Shown here piece after piece: positions 17,588 through 26,647 of a DNA stretch of 64,000 nucleotides (within the stretch, counting starts at the first letter, position 1; each line of letters starts with the position of its first letter). This DNA comes from DASRQK01 sp040392005 (lineage in GTDB: Bacteria; Bacteroidota; Bacteroidia; Sphingobacteriales; Sphingobacteriaceae): contig JBEBWT010000005.1 in the NCBI GenBank assembly GCA_040392005.1, forward strand, positions 22,064-86,063, read 5' to 3'. The notes below the pieces were generated by a model that did not search any database, was not told the origin of the DNA, and worked only from the letters and a program-made list of their open reading frames with translations. The translations under genes and the position numbers were made by a program.

Positions 17588-18802
17588 ATGAAATTGGCCT
17601 ATTATTTTGCGAAGCGGTATTTCTTCTCAAGGAAATCCATCCATGCCATCAACATTATTTCCGGCATCAGCATGGTTGGAGTATTGGTGAGCAGTGCTTC
17701 GCTGATCGCTATTCTGTCCTTTTACAATGGTCTGGAAAATCTGCTGCTGTCCATGTTCAGCTCAGTGGCCTCCGAGATCCGGATTGAACCAGCCAGGGGC
17801 AAGGTGTTTGATCCTGCGGCAAATGAACGATTGATGCAATGGGCGGCCGATCCCCGGATTACCTCTTTCGAGCCGGTATTGCAGGAGAAAGTCCTGCTGC
17901 AATATGGGGACCGTCAGTTCATTGCCCAACTCAAAGGAGTGGAAGAATCGTTTACCAAGACCTGGGCCACCGACTCTCTGCTCTATCACGGGGATTTCAG
18001 GATCCGGGAGCATGGAATGGATTATGCCGTGATCGGACAGGCCGTGGATCGGGCCTTGCGCGTTTCCCTGATGGATGAACACCAGCCTATCACCCTGTTT
18101 TCTCCCCGTAAAGGCGTGGTCAATGCCATCAATCCCGCAGAGGAATTCAATGTGCAGTACATTGCGGCATCGGGGGTGATGGGCGGTCATGAGGAAATCA
18201 ATGACCTGATGATCGTCCCTCTGTCATTTGCGAGAGATGTCCTGGGTGAATATGAAGGGGTGTCGGCCATTGAAATCAATACGGCAGACAGCCGTCAATG
18301 GAAGCAGGTTTATGCGAAACTCAAGGCAGATCTCTCGCCCGAACTGAAGGTGTTGTCCAGGGAAGAACAGAACCCGACCCTGTACAAAATTATCCGTTCG
18401 GAGAAATGGGCGATTTTTGCCATTCTCACCTTTACCGGTTTTATAGCGGTACTGAATATTATCGGTTCCCTGACCATGCTGGTCATTGACAAACGCAAGG
18501 ATATTGCGGTGCTGAAGGGGATGGGGGCGGATCACCGGTTGATCAGCCGGATTTTTTTCCTCGAAGGAATGATGATCGCGCTGATCGGTTGCCTGTCCGG
18601 TCTGCTGCTTGGTTTTCTGGTCAGCTATTCCCAGCTCAGATTCGGCTGGCTCCGGGCAGAGAATATTGTAGTCGATAGTTATCCCGTGGATATCCGGGCC
18701 TCCGATTTCCTGCTGGTTTTCCTGACCGTTTTTGCCGTCTCCCTGTTGGTTTCCTGGCTCGCTTCCCGGCTGAGCATCCGGCAGAATGAACGCTTGTCCT
18801 GA
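17588..18802 (+). CDS. FtsX-like permease, LolC/LolE type
   Basis: 404-residue ABC-transporter permease of the LolC/E (MacB/FtsX) superfamily: an N-terminal membrane helix (about 22-46) preceded by the typical AKRYFFSRKS start, a long periplasmic domain (about 50-265), then three membrane helices near 270-295, 320-345 and 368-390. The IDKRKDIAVLKGMGA motif is typical of LolC/E. Its probable job is moving lipoproteins from the inner membrane towards the outer membrane. No ATPase (LolD) gene is adjacent. Confidence 0.85.
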   Translation: MKLAYYFAKRYFFSRKSIHAINIISGISMVGVLVSSASLIAILSFYNGLENLLLSMFSSVASEIRIEPARGKVFDPAANERLMQWAADPRITSFEPVLQEKVLLQYGDRQFIAQLKGVEESFTKTWATDSLLYHGDFRIREHGMDYAVIGQAVDRALRVSLMDEHQPITLFSPRKGVVNAINPAEEFNVQYIAASGVMGGHEEINDLMIVPLSFARDVLGEYEGVSAIEINTADSRQWKQVYAKLKADLSPELKVLSREEQNPTLYKIIRSEKWAIFAILTFTGFIAVLNIIGSLTMLVIDKRKDIAVLKGMGADHRLISRIFFLEGMMIALIGCLSGLLLGFLVSYSQLRFGWLRAENIVVDSYPVDIRASDFLLVFLTVFAVSLLVSWLASRLSIRQNERLS

Positions 18803-18852
18803 CCTTCTGCTTGCCGGCAAGATAGCTGAATTTTTGTTGTTTTTTCTTCTTA

Positions 18853-18914
18853 TTCACCAAAAAGCCTTACTTTTGGTGAATATGTTCACTAAAAAGCCTT
18901 ACTTTTGGTGAATA
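18853..18914 (+). repeat. Two tandem 30-bp promoter-bearing repeats upstream of an AAA ATPase gene
   Basis: Two copies of a 30-bp unit, 18853-18882 and 18885-18914, period 32, differing at one base. Each unit contains TACTTTTG, which fits the -7 consensus (18900-18907 in the second), and each is itself an inverted repeat: TTCACCAAAA / TTTTGGTGAA around an 8-nt spacer (one change in the second copy). The second copy ends 12 bp before the ATG at 18927. This looks like a doubled promoter with a built-in operator-like palindrome. Confidence 0.8.
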
Positions 18915-18926
18915 GAAAGGAACGTA

Positions 18927-20048
18927 ATGATAGAACGTATTATTAAAAATAAGATTTCCGACAGATTGTTTAAGGGCAAAACTATCATTTTGATCGGGGC
19001 AAGACAGGTTGGGAAGACCACACTGATCCAGGAGATCCTGGATGGACGGGATTTTTTATTTCTGGATGGAGATGACCCTTTAGTGCGGCAACAACTGACC
19101 AATCCGAATACCAAAGAGATCGAAACGATTATCGGAAATGCGGATTTGGTGTTTATAGATGAAGCACAGCGCATAGAGAATATCGGGATCACTGCAAAAA
19201 TCATTCACGATCGTTTCAAAAATGTACAGTTAATGATGAGCGGTTCCTCGGCATTTGAACTGCGAAACCAGACCAATGAACCGCTCACGGGGAGGAAATA
19301 CGAGTATTTTCTGTACCCTGTTTCGTACGAGGAGTATGAAAGATCAAAGGGGTATTTAGATGCCGTAAGGGATCTGGAAAACCGGTTAATTTATGGGTTC
19401 TATCCAGATGTGATCAATCATCCCGGATCAGAACGGGAAATTCTCAACGAGATTGCGCAAAGCTATCTGTTTAAGGACATCCTTTCTTATGCAGACATCA
19501 GAAAACCTGAAATCCTCGAAAAAATTCTCCAAGCCCTGGCATTTCAGGTAGGCAGTGAAGTCAGTTACAATGAAATTGCCCGGCTCACAGGGGTTGATAA
19601 AAATACAGTTTCACATTATATCCACCTGTTGGAATTGTCCTATATTGTTTATCCACTTACCTCTTTCAGCCGCAATCTCCGCAACGAAATCAAAACCAAT
19701 CGCAAGATTTATTTCTACGACAATGGTATCCGCAATGCACTGATCCAGAATTTCAATCCATTGGAATTGCGGAATGATGTCGGGGCATTATGGGAGAATT
19801 TCCTGCTATCCGAAAGGCTCAAACGCAACCATTACCACCAGAAGTACAGCAATAAATATTTCTGGCGCACCAAGCAGCAGCAGGAAATTGATTATGTGGA
19901 AGAAGCGGATGGGAAAATAGCAGGTTTTGAGTTTAAATGGAATCCCAAAGCCAAAACCAATATTCCCTCACTTTTTGTCAAAACATACGACGCAGATGTT
20001 CAGATCATCACCCGGGAAAATTTCAGGGAGTTTGTGGGAATGCTTTGA
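18927..20048 (+). CDS. AAA ATPase with DUF4143 domain (AAA_14 type)
   Basis: 373 residues. N-terminal P-loop ATPase: Walker A GARQVGKTT (about 24-32), Walker B LVFIDEAQ (about 72-79), sensor-like SGSSAFEL. A DNA-binding-like region follows (NEIARLTGVDKNTVSHYI resembles a helix-turn-helix), then a DUF4143 C-terminus with a PD-(D/E)XK-type pattern (EIDYVEE...FEFKW). Family members are common and often singletons in Bacteroidota and archaea; the cellular role is unknown. It is more AT-rich than its neighbours and stands alone behind the tandem repeats at 18853, with its own terminator at 20054, which suggests an acquired cassette. Confidence 0.88.
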   Translation: MIERIIKNKISDRLFKGKTIILIGARQVGKTTLIQEILDGRDFLFLDGDDPLVRQQLTNPNTKEIETIIGNADLVFIDEAQRIENIGITAKIIHDRFKNVQLMMSGSSAFELRNQTNEPLTGRKYEYFLYPVSYEEYERSKGYLDAVRDLENRLIYGFYPDVINHPGSEREILNEIAQSYLFKDILSYADIRKPEILEKILQALAFQVGSEVSYNEIARLTGVDKNTVSHYIHLLELSYIVYPLTSFSRNLRNEIKTNRKIYFYDNGIRNALIQNFNPLELRNDVGALWENFLLSERLKRNHYHQKYSNKYFWRTKQQQEIDYVEEADGKIAGFEFKWNPKAKTNIPSLFVKTYDADVQIITRENFREFVGML

Positions 20049-20053
20049 AAAAA

Positions 20054-20079
20054 GGGATTTCCGATCCAACGGAAATCCC
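20054..20079 (+). terminator. Intrinsic terminator after the AAA/DUF4143 gene
   Basis: Perfect 10-bp stem GGGATTTCCG / CGGAAATCCC with a 6-nt loop, 6 bp after the stop codon, followed by a T-rich run. Confidence 0.75.
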
Positions 20080-20110
20080 AGCGTATTTTTTATTGTATTT
20101 AGGTCGGCTA

Positions 20111-20548
20111 TTATTGCATCCAGGTCGGCCACACATGCCACGGGATCCTCGAAATAATCAATAAGAGGGCGATTCCGTAAAACAGGGCCACCGTAGCATT
20201 CTGTTTTTTGGCCGATTCCAGCCGCTTTGCTTTTGAATACCCCACCGTGATCAGCACAATTGCGATCAGCATGACCAGCGGATGCTCTAAAATATACAAA
20301 CGCTGAATGCTGTCTTTCATGGCAGCGCCGAAATCACTGAACCGCGGATAACCGTGCGGGGAGACAAAATACATGATGATGCCGACTACAAATTGCAGGT
20401 GTGCCGAAATCAGTCCCAATAGGGCCATTTTTCTATTGTAGGGCTTGTTCTGAAAATAAGCGATCAATACATATAAAAATGCAATGATCAGCCCGGCAAA
20501 CAATACGTAAGCCAGTGTTGAATGAAGATGTCTGATACCAGTGTACAT
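20111..20548 (-). CDS. Four-helix membrane protein, cytochrome b-like
   Basis: 145 residues with four membrane helices (about 12-31, 43-63, 88-107 and 118-136). His residues near helix ends (H7 and H9 in GIRHLHS, H50 in SAHLQF, a His in LEHPLVM and one in PWHVW) are placed as in small di-haem membrane proteins, and similar Bacteroidota proteins are sometimes labelled cytochrome b. Haem binding is therefore possible but unproven. Convergent with the ATPase gene. Confidence 0.6.
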   Translation of the reverse strand: MYTGIRHLHSTLAYVLFAGLIIAFLYVLIAYFQNKPYNRKMALLGLISAHLQFVVGIIMYFVSPHGYPRFSDFGAAMKDSIQRLYILEHPLVMLIAIVLITVGYSKAKRLESAKKQNATVALFYGIALLLIISRIPWHVWPTWMQ

Positions 20549-20597
20549 AGTTATTTAGTTTTTGTTGTTAGCAATTGAGTTTGAATCCAGGGCAAAT

Positions 20598-22247
20598 TTA
20601 GCGACTTTCACCAATTTCCTTGAATTCCGAACCAGTTTTCCATTTGGGGAATGTTTTTTCCATACTCAGTCTGTAACCCACCTCCAATACCAGGCGGATG
20701 TCCTCCAGGATTCCATCCATGACCCAATTGTCTTCATCGAACTCGTCGGTGACCTGGTGGTAGCGGCCTGCGAATTTTGCACGAAGTGCGGCAATTTCGT
20801 CAGGATCTCCGATCAATTCCCTGCCACTGCCACTATAAAGGGCGGGGACCCCTACTTTTACAAAGTTGAAATGGTCTGACCGGAAGAATCCGCCAGCGGA
20901 TGGATTGCCGGAGTCCACTACCGTCCGCCCCTGTTTTCCGGCGGCAGCAATCACGTACTCATCCAGTTCGGACTGACCCAGCCCGACCACGGAATAATCG
21001 CTGGTCCGGCCCAATGGGGAGAAAGAATCCATATTGATATTGGCCACGGTCTTATTCAATGGATAGATCGGGTTGGTCGCATAATATTCAGAACCCAGCA
21101 AACCTTCTTCTTCGGCAGTCACTGCCAGAAAGATGACAGAACGCTCCGGCTGGACAGCCGCCGCCCTGAAGCCTTTGGCCAATTCAAAAAGGGCTGCTAC
21201 ACCGGTCGCATTGTCAATGGCTCCGTTGAAAATGGAATCTCCTTCCGCCGCCTCACCTATGCCCAGGTGATCCCAGTGTGCCGTATAGATAATCACCTCA
21301 TCCGGACGTTTGGTACCGGGAAGTTTGGCGATCACATTATTGGAAGTGGATTTGCGGAATGAATTGTGAAGGGTTACCGCCGTTTTTACACCCAGTGCTA
21401 CCGGTTTGAAGCCCGGTTTTTTTGCTTCTGCGATCAGATCCTGTTCGTTTCCTGCCAGTTTGAAAAGTTTTTCCGCAGATTCGGCAGTGAGCCAGCCTTC
21501 AAAGGCTGCCCGCGAAGCTCCATTGTCCGCAGTCTGCAGATTGAGCTGCGGGCCGGTCCATCCGCTGCGGACCACATTCCAGCCATAGCTGGCACCTCCT
21601 GTATCATGGATGATCAGCACCCCGGTGGCTCCCTGCCTGGCTGCCTCTTCAAACTTGTAGGTCCAGCGGCCATAATAAGTCATGGTATCTCCTTTGAACA
21701 GGGTCTTGTCATAATATCCCGGATCATTGACCATCACTACCACGGTTTTTCCAGCTGCATCCAGTCCTTCATAGTCATTCCAGTTGTATTCAGGAGCGAC
21801 AATTCCAAAGCCGGCAAAGATCAGCTCAGTTTCGTCCACCCTGATTTCTTCTGTCAGGCGCTTGCTACCGATCACATAATCATTTAGGTGCTGGATAGAG
21901 AACTGTCCGTTTGCACCTTTGAAAGTCCAGGCAGGTGATGCCGGAAGGGAAGTAATTTCAGCCATTGGTACTTCCTGGAAATAACTGTCTCCGTTGCCCG
22001 GCTCCAGACCCAGTGCCCTGAACTGTTCTTCAATATAGGCCACAGCCAGGGTATCTCCTTTGGTAAATGGCTTGCGACCCATGAACTCATCCGAGGACAA
22101 GACTTTGATATGTGCTGCGTAGCTTTCTGCCTCCACTGCCTCCACTGCTGCTTGCCCGATTTCCGGGACGGTATGATCCCCGCCGCTGGTGCAGGCAAAA
22201 CTCATCGCCAGTGCGGCCAGAATAAGTGTGCTTGTCGTTTTCTTCAT
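20598..22247 (-). CDS. M28 family zinc aminopeptidase, lipoprotein
   Basis: 549 residues from the ATG at 22247; the open frame continues 13 codons further upstream without a better start. Signal peptide with lipobox SFAC (Cys19), so anchored in an envelope membrane. The order is a PA-like insert in the N-terminal half (GKTVVVMVNDPGYY...TGVLIIHDTGG), then the M28 core: zinc ligands in TAHWDHLGIG, GAIDNATGVAALFELA, TAEEEGLLGS (catalytic Glu), NINMDSF and SDHFNFVKVGVPALY. Complete M28 metal set. Likely trims peptides in the periplasm or at the cell surface. A related, unlinked M28 gene is at the window end. Confidence 0.93.
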   Translation of the reverse strand: MKKTTSTLILAALAMSFACTSGGDHTVPEIGQAAVEAVEAESYAAHIKVLSSDEFMGRKPFTKGDTLAVAYIEEQFRALGLEPGNGDSYFQEVPMAEITSLPASPAWTFKGANGQFSIQHLNDYVIGSKRLTEEIRVDETELIFAGFGIVAPEYNWNDYEGLDAAGKTVVVMVNDPGYYDKTLFKGDTMTYYGRWTYKFEEAARQGATGVLIIHDTGGASYGWNVVRSGWTGPQLNLQTADNGASRAAFEGWLTAESAEKLFKLAGNEQDLIAEAKKPGFKPVALGVKTAVTLHNSFRKSTSNNVIAKLPGTKRPDEVIIYTAHWDHLGIGEAAEGDSIFNGAIDNATGVAALFELAKGFRAAAVQPERSVIFLAVTAEEEGLLGSEYYATNPIYPLNKTVANINMDSFSPLGRTSDYSVVGLGQSELDEYVIAAAGKQGRTVVDSGNPSAGGFFRSDHFNFVKVGVPALYSGSGRELIGDPDEIAALRAKFAGRYHQVTDEFDEDNWVMDGILEDIRLVLEVGYRLSMEKTFPKWKTGSEFKEIGESR

Positions 22248-22364
22248 TTGTTTATAATTTTTTGTGTGCAATTTGTGCCGTGTCACCTGATTCAGGTTGT
22301 GCGACCCGCTAAAGTACTAAAAAATGAATAGACCGGCGAATCTACCGGTCACAAAACCTTTTCA

Positions 22365-23000
22365 CTACGAAAGAACCGGTTCCTCTATCGGAATAATCTC
22401 GGCGATCGGACTGAACAGATAAATTCTGTTTGTGCTCAGCTCCACACATTGATAGCGTTTGCGGATCTTTTTGACCTTCCGGAATACCCGTCCGTTTTTC
22501 CATCTGAAATGCTGTCCCTCGGCAATTTTCTCCACTGTACTGCTCCCTGCTCCTGCTGTCCCCGGCTTGTCGTACTGCTGCAGTACCCTGAATAATTTCA
22601 GATCGGTACAACTGGAAGCGGCCGGATTTTGCAGATAGTGCTGGATAGCCCGGTGAATATCTTCCGGAAATACATTCATCCGGAAAAAAGGAGCCATCAA
22701 CACTTTGAAATTGGCTTTCCACTCACCTCCATGCGGCTTGACCCGGCCCTGATGTTCATTCCAGGTCTTGAGATGGGCAAACTCATGCACGGTAGTGATC
22801 AGAAAGGCATAGGGGTTGAGATCGTGATTGACCGAGATCCGGTGCCCCTGTCCTCCAAAAGGATGCCGGTAATCCCCAAAGCGGCTGCTCCTGCTCTTTG
22901 AAATCCGGAAACGGCAATTGGTCCGGACGATCCATTGCACGATCAGTTCTGCGGTCTGGTCCGGTAAATAGGGTTGGAGTTTGTTGATGTATTCCGTCAC
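22365..23000 (-). CDS. SprT-like zinc metalloprotease domain protein
   Basis: 211 residues with a GTG start at 23000. This start is supported by alignment of the N-terminus with the family and by a promoter box ending 5 nt upstream. Zinc site HEFAH at 72-76 and a third His at about 90 (VKPHGGEW), as in the SprT/Spartan-like fold. In eukaryotes this fold cleaves DNA-protein crosslinks; the bacterial role is unknown. A basic C-terminal region (RKVKKIRKRYQCVEL) may bind nucleic acid. Divergent from porD. Confidence 0.82.
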   Translation of the reverse strand: MTEYINKLQPYLPDQTAELIVQWIVRTNCRFRISKSRSSRFGDYRHPFGGQGHRISVNHDLNPYAFLITTVHEFAHLKTWNEHQGRVKPHGGEWKANFKVLMAPFFRMNVFPEDIHRAIQHYLQNPAASSCTDLKLFRVLQQYDKPGTAGAGSSTVEKIAEGQHFRWKNGRVFRKVKKIRKRYQCVELSTNRIYLFSPIAEIIPIEEPVLS

Positions 23001-23005
23001 GCAGT

Positions 23006-23013
23006 CAAAGATA
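23006..23013 (-). promoter_or_regulatory. Promoter -7 element (TATCTTTG) of the SprT-like gene
   Basis: CAAAGATA on the + strand is TATCTTTG on the - strand. Only five nucleotides separate it from the GTG start at 23000, so the mRNA would be leaderless or carry about 3 nt. No clear -33 TTG. Confidence 0.55.
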
Positions 23014-23028
23014 ATAAATTATATTATG

Positions 23029-23059
23029 TTGTAAATAATAGCAATTTTAGTTAATTTTG
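23029..23059 (+). promoter_or_regulatory. Complete promoter of porD (TTG, 20 bp, TAATTTTG)
   Basis: TTG at 23029-23031 and TAATTTTG at 23052-23059 are separated by exactly 20 bp, a good Bacteroidota sigma-A promoter. The predicted start site falls at about 23062, next to the porD ATG at 23063, so the porD-recN transcript should have almost no 5' leader. Confidence 0.7.
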
Positions 23060-23062
23060 AAC

Positions 23063-24004
23063 ATGGGTATTTGGAAAAAAAATCGGGCAGAATCAGGAAA
23101 AATCGTACTGTTTGGTGCGTTTTTCGTTTTTTTGTTGCTGGGGATCTGCGGGTCTGCCAAAGCACAGGAGCTCAATGCGAGGGTCGAGATCCTCTCTCCC
23201 CAATTGCCCCACACCAACAAGCGGGTACTGGACGTCCTGCAACGGGTGATGACTGATTTTTTGAATAAGCGGTCCTGGACCGGTCAGCAGACCCAACCCA
23301 ATGAACGAATTGATTGCAGCTTTGTGATCACCATCAATACCTGGGACGGTGTTTCCGAATTTACGGGGCAGGCACAGATTATGTCCATGCGCCCGGTATT
23401 CAACACCAATTATTCCAGCCCTATCCTGAATATGGTGGACCGGGATTTCAGCTTTTCCTATGTCGATGGGCAGATGATCGACTATTCCGACCAGCAATTT
23501 ACCAGTAACCTGACTTCACTTTTGGCCTATTATGCCAACCTGATCATTGGAATGGATGCGGATACCTTCAGTCCCGATGGAGGGACTCCATATTATGCAA
23601 ATGCACTCCGGATTGTGAATAATGCGCAAAGCAGCCAGTATTCAGGATGGCGCTTTATGGATGGTGACTCAAATCGCTATTGGCTGATCAATAATATGCA
23701 GGACAGGCGTTTTTACCCGATCCGGAAATTTCTTTACGAATACAGCCGCCAGGGTCTGGATCAATTGGCCGAAGAGCCGGTGCAGGCCAGGCAAAAAATC
23801 GTCCAGGCTATGGCTTTGTTGAAAACCGTGGATCGGATGGGGCAGGGAGCGATGCTGGATCAGGTATTTTTTACCGCAAAGGCGAATGAACTGGTGGGTG
23901 TACTGAGCGCCCTGAATCCTCAGGAACGGATGCAGATGTTTAATTTACTGATGGAAATCGACCCGTCGAACTCCAGCAAATACGAAGTGCTGAGATCAAG
24001 ATAA
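23063..24004 (+). CDS. porD: Type IX secretion system protein PorD (DUF4835)
   Basis: 313 residues from ATG 23063 (an in-frame TTG at 23057 lies inside the promoter box). Signal peptide with hydrophobic core about 15-30 ending near SAKAQ, then the DUF4835 body: ELNARVEILSPQL, DFLNKRSWT, the FTGQAQIMSMRPVFNTNYSSP block and a C-terminal INNMQDRRFYPIRKFLYEYSRQGLDQL. DUF4835 corresponds to PorD, a periplasmic component needed for type IX secretion in Porphyromonas. With gldD nearby this suggests that the organism has a type IX system. recN follows after 23 bp. Confidence 0.88.
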   Translation: MGIWKKNRAESGKIVLFGAFFVFLLLGICGSAKAQELNARVEILSPQLPHTNKRVLDVLQRVMTDFLNKRSWTGQQTQPNERIDCSFVITINTWDGVSEFTGQAQIMSMRPVFNTNYSSPILNMVDRDFSFSYVDGQMIDYSDQQFTSNLTSLLAYYANLIIGMDADTFSPDGGTPYYANALRIVNNAQSSQYSGWRFMDGDSNRYWLINNMQDRRFYPIRKFLYEYSRQGLDQLAEEPVQARQKIVQAMALLKTVDRMGQGAMLDQVFFTAKANELVGVLSALNPQERMQMFNLLMEIDPSNSSKYEVLRSR

Positions 24005-24027
24005 AGCTGAGGTCAAGATAACATGAT

Positions 24028-25698
24028 ATGCTGAACCGACTTTACATACAAAACTATGCGCTGATCGATACACTGGACATTTCATTCGGGAAAGGATTGA
24101 ATATACTGACCGGTGAAACCGGTGCAGGAAAATCCATTGTTCTGGGAGCGTTGTCACTGATTCTGGGACAACGGGCGGAGAACCGGTTTCTGTTTGATGA
24201 AGGCCGGAAATGTGTGATCGAAGGCTTTTTTGATGTGTCGGCCTATCAGCTTGCGGATTTTTTTGAAGCGCATGATCTGGACTTTGAGCAGGAAACCATT
24301 CTGCGGCGTGAATTTGGGGCCGATGGCAAATCCAGGGCCTTTATCAATGATACCCCCGTCAATCTGCAAATACTCAAGGCATTCAGCGAAAGGCTGATCG
24401 ATATACATTCCCAGCATGCGACCTTGCAGGTAGCTGATGCGGATTTTCAGCTCATGGTGCTGGATAGCGTGGCAGGTCAATTGCCTTTGAGAAAGCAATT
24501 TTCGACCCTGATCCAGCAATATCGCAGTACCAAAGCTGAACTGGAAAAAAAGAAAGCACTTGCCGGGCAGCAGGCTTCGGAAGCGGATTATAAGCAGTTT
24601 CTTTTTGATGAGTTGCAAGCTGCGAAACCCGTCAGGGGAGAAGCTGCCGAACTGGAGCAGGAACTGGATCAACTGGAACATGCCGAGGAAATCAAAGCCA
24701 ATCTGGGCGGAGCAGTCCAGGCATTGAGGGAAGGAGAGATCAATACGGAGTTGCTGTTGCGAGACTCCCTGCAAATGCTGGGAAAGGCCAGTCGTCACAT
24801 GCCCGCTTTGCAGCCACAGGAGGAACGTCTCCGTTCCTGTATGATCGAACTGAAGGATCTGGGGGACGAACTGGAAGGGCAGGCGGATGCCGTACTGATC
24901 GATGGAGAACGTCTGCAATTCGTACAGGAACGCTTGAGCACTCTGTATGCCTTGCAGCAAAAGCACCGCCTGTCTGATCCAGATGGGCTGGTCAGCCGCC
25001 TTCAGGAACTGGAGGCAGAACTGACCGCCAGTTCCCGGGACGAAGAATTGATTGAAGCGTTGCAAAAGTCCTGTGAGGTTCTGCTGGTTCAGCTTGATGA
25101 GCTTGCTGAAAATCTCCGGGAAGGCCGTCGGCGGGCGATTCCCCGGGTGCAGGAAAAGACCCTGGATCTGCTGGACAAAGTCGGGATGCCGGGAAGTCAG
25201 TTGGAGATCCGTCTGGATCCGCTATCCGCAGAGGCTTATCGCGTGGATGGGGGAGACGGCATCGTATTCCTGTTTTCCTCCAATAAGGGACAGGCACCCC
25301 AACCGGTGGGGAAGGTGGCTTCGGGAGGAGAGTTATCCCGGCTTATGCTGGCCATTAAGGCATTGACAGCCGGACATACTGCCTTGCCCACCATCATATT
25401 TGATGAGATCGACACCGGAATTTCCGGTGAAGTGGCCCTGCGGGTAGGTGCCATTCTGGCCCAGTTGGGGGAAAGCATGCAGGTTATTGCCATCAGTCAT
25501 CTGCCGCAGATTGCGTCCAGGGGCAAGGTACATTACCGGGTATATAAAGCAGAAGAAGCCGGCCGGACCAGTACCCGCATGGAATTGCTGGATGAAAACG
25601 GACGTGTTTTTGAAGTAGCCCAGATGCTGAGCGGTGCAGAACCGGGTGCAGCAGCCATTGAACATGCCAAAGCGCTTTTGGAAGGGGCTGGAGGATAA
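24028..25698 (+). CDS. recN: DNA repair protein RecN
   Basis: SMC-like ATPase acting early in recombinational repair of double-strand breaks. 556 residues. Walker A GETGAGKS at 29-36, a long coiled-coil middle (about 150-370), ABC signature SGGELSR and Walker B TIIFDEIDTGISGEVA in the C-terminal part, then the ISHLPQIAS switch. Starts 23 bp after porD and is probably co-transcribed, an arrangement common in this phylum. A short imperfect duplication (gaggtcaagata) spans the junction between the two genes. Confidence 0.97.
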   Translation: MLNRLYIQNYALIDTLDISFGKGLNILTGETGAGKSIVLGALSLILGQRAENRFLFDEGRKCVIEGFFDVSAYQLADFFEAHDLDFEQETILRREFGADGKSRAFINDTPVNLQILKAFSERLIDIHSQHATLQVADADFQLMVLDSVAGQLPLRKQFSTLIQQYRSTKAELEKKKALAGQQASEADYKQFLFDELQAAKPVRGEAAELEQELDQLEHAEEIKANLGGAVQALREGEINTELLLRDSLQMLGKASRHMPALQPQEERLRSCMIELKDLGDELEGQADAVLIDGERLQFVQERLSTLYALQQKHRLSDPDGLVSRLQELEAELTASSRDEELIEALQKSCEVLLVQLDELAENLREGRRRAIPRVQEKTLDLLDKVGMPGSQLEIRLDPLSAEAYRVDGGDGIVFLFSSNKGQAPQPVGKVASGGELSRLMLAIKALTAGHTALPTIIFDEIDTGISGEVALRVGAILAQLGESMQVIAISHLPQIASRGKVHYRVYKAEEAGRTSTRMELLDENGRVFEVAQMLSGAEPGAAAIEHAKALLEGAGG

Positions 25699-25813
25699 GA
25701 TAGCGGATCGGCTGGTCCGGATATAAATTTGCTGTCGTTTTATTTCATACAAAAGTCTTACCTTTACACCATATCCGACATTGGAAATTTTTAACTAAAT
25801 AAAACTACTGATT

Positions 25814-26632
25814 ATGGCTTACAACCTATTAAAAGGAAAGAAAGGAATTATTTTCGGGGCATTGGATGAAAAATCGATTGCCTGGAAAACAGCCCAGCGT
25901 TGTGTGGCGGAAGGAGCAGAAATCGTTTTGACAAATGCACCGGTGGCTCTCCGCATGGGTACCATCAACCAATTGGCCGAGGAGTGTAATGCGCCCGTAA
26001 TCCCTGCCGATGTCACCAGTGAGGAAGATATAAATAACCTCTTTGACCAGACGATGGAACATTTTGGAGGTGGGGTGGATTTTATACTGCACTCCATCGG
26101 GATGAGTATCAATGTGCGCAAGGGTATCCATTATACGGAGAACAATTACGATTATATGCACAAGGCATTTGATATTTCTTCCATCAGTCTGCACAGGGTT
26201 CTGGCAGCGGCATTGAAGAAGGATGCCATCAATGAGTGGGGCTCTGTGGTCGCATTGACCTATATTGCTGCTCAGCGGGTTTTCCCGGATTACAATGATA
26301 TGGCCGATGCCAAATCCCTGCTGGAAAGTATTGCACGCAATTTCGGATATCAGTACGGTGTGCGCAAAAATGTGCGGATCAATACCATCAGCCAGTCACC
26401 TACCCTGACGACTGCCGGATCCGGAGTCAAAGGCTTTGATGGCTTTATCCACTATGCCGATAAGATGTCCCCACTGGGTAATGCGACTGCAGATGAATGT
26501 GCAGATTATACCGTTTCAATGTTCTCGGATCTGACCCGTAAGGTGACCATGCAGAATCTGTTCCATGACGGAGGATTCTCATTTACAGGGGTCAGTCAGG
26601 CGGTGATTGATGAGATGATCTCAAAGAAATAA
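25814..26632 (+). CDS. fabI: Enoyl-[acyl-carrier-protein] reductase (FabI)
   Basis: Last reductive step of each cycle of type II fatty-acid synthesis. 272 residues, short-chain dehydrogenase fold. Nucleotide-binding GIIFGALDEKSIAW at 11-24, catalytic Tyr150/Tyr160 and Lys167 in the FabI spacing (Y-x9-Y-x6-K), and the substrate loop SQSPTLTTAGSG. A near-consensus -7 sequence (TACCTTTA, 25759-25766) lies upstream. An unusual structured 3' element begins 16 bp after the stop codon. Confidence 0.96.
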   Translation: MAYNLLKGKKGIIFGALDEKSIAWKTAQRCVAEGAEIVLTNAPVALRMGTINQLAEECNAPVIPADVTSEEDINNLFDQTMEHFGGGVDFILHSIGMSINVRKGIHYTENNYDYMHKAFDISSISLHRVLAAALKKDAINEWGSVVALTYIAAQRVFPDYNDMADAKSLLESIARNFGYQYGVRKNVRINTISQSPTLTTAGSGVKGFDGFIHYADKMSPLGNATADECADYTVSMFSDLTRKVTMQNLFHDGGFSFTGVSQAVIDEMISKK

Positions 26633-26647
26633 GAATTTTCAAAAGCC

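Noticed and set aside
24154..25065. 303-codon minus-strand frame inside recN
   Set aside because: Antisense shadow of recN.
25759..25766. TACCTTTA before fabI as a -7 promoter box
   Set aside because: Last base differs from the consensus and no -33 element fits; mentioned in the fabI entry but not listed as a feature.
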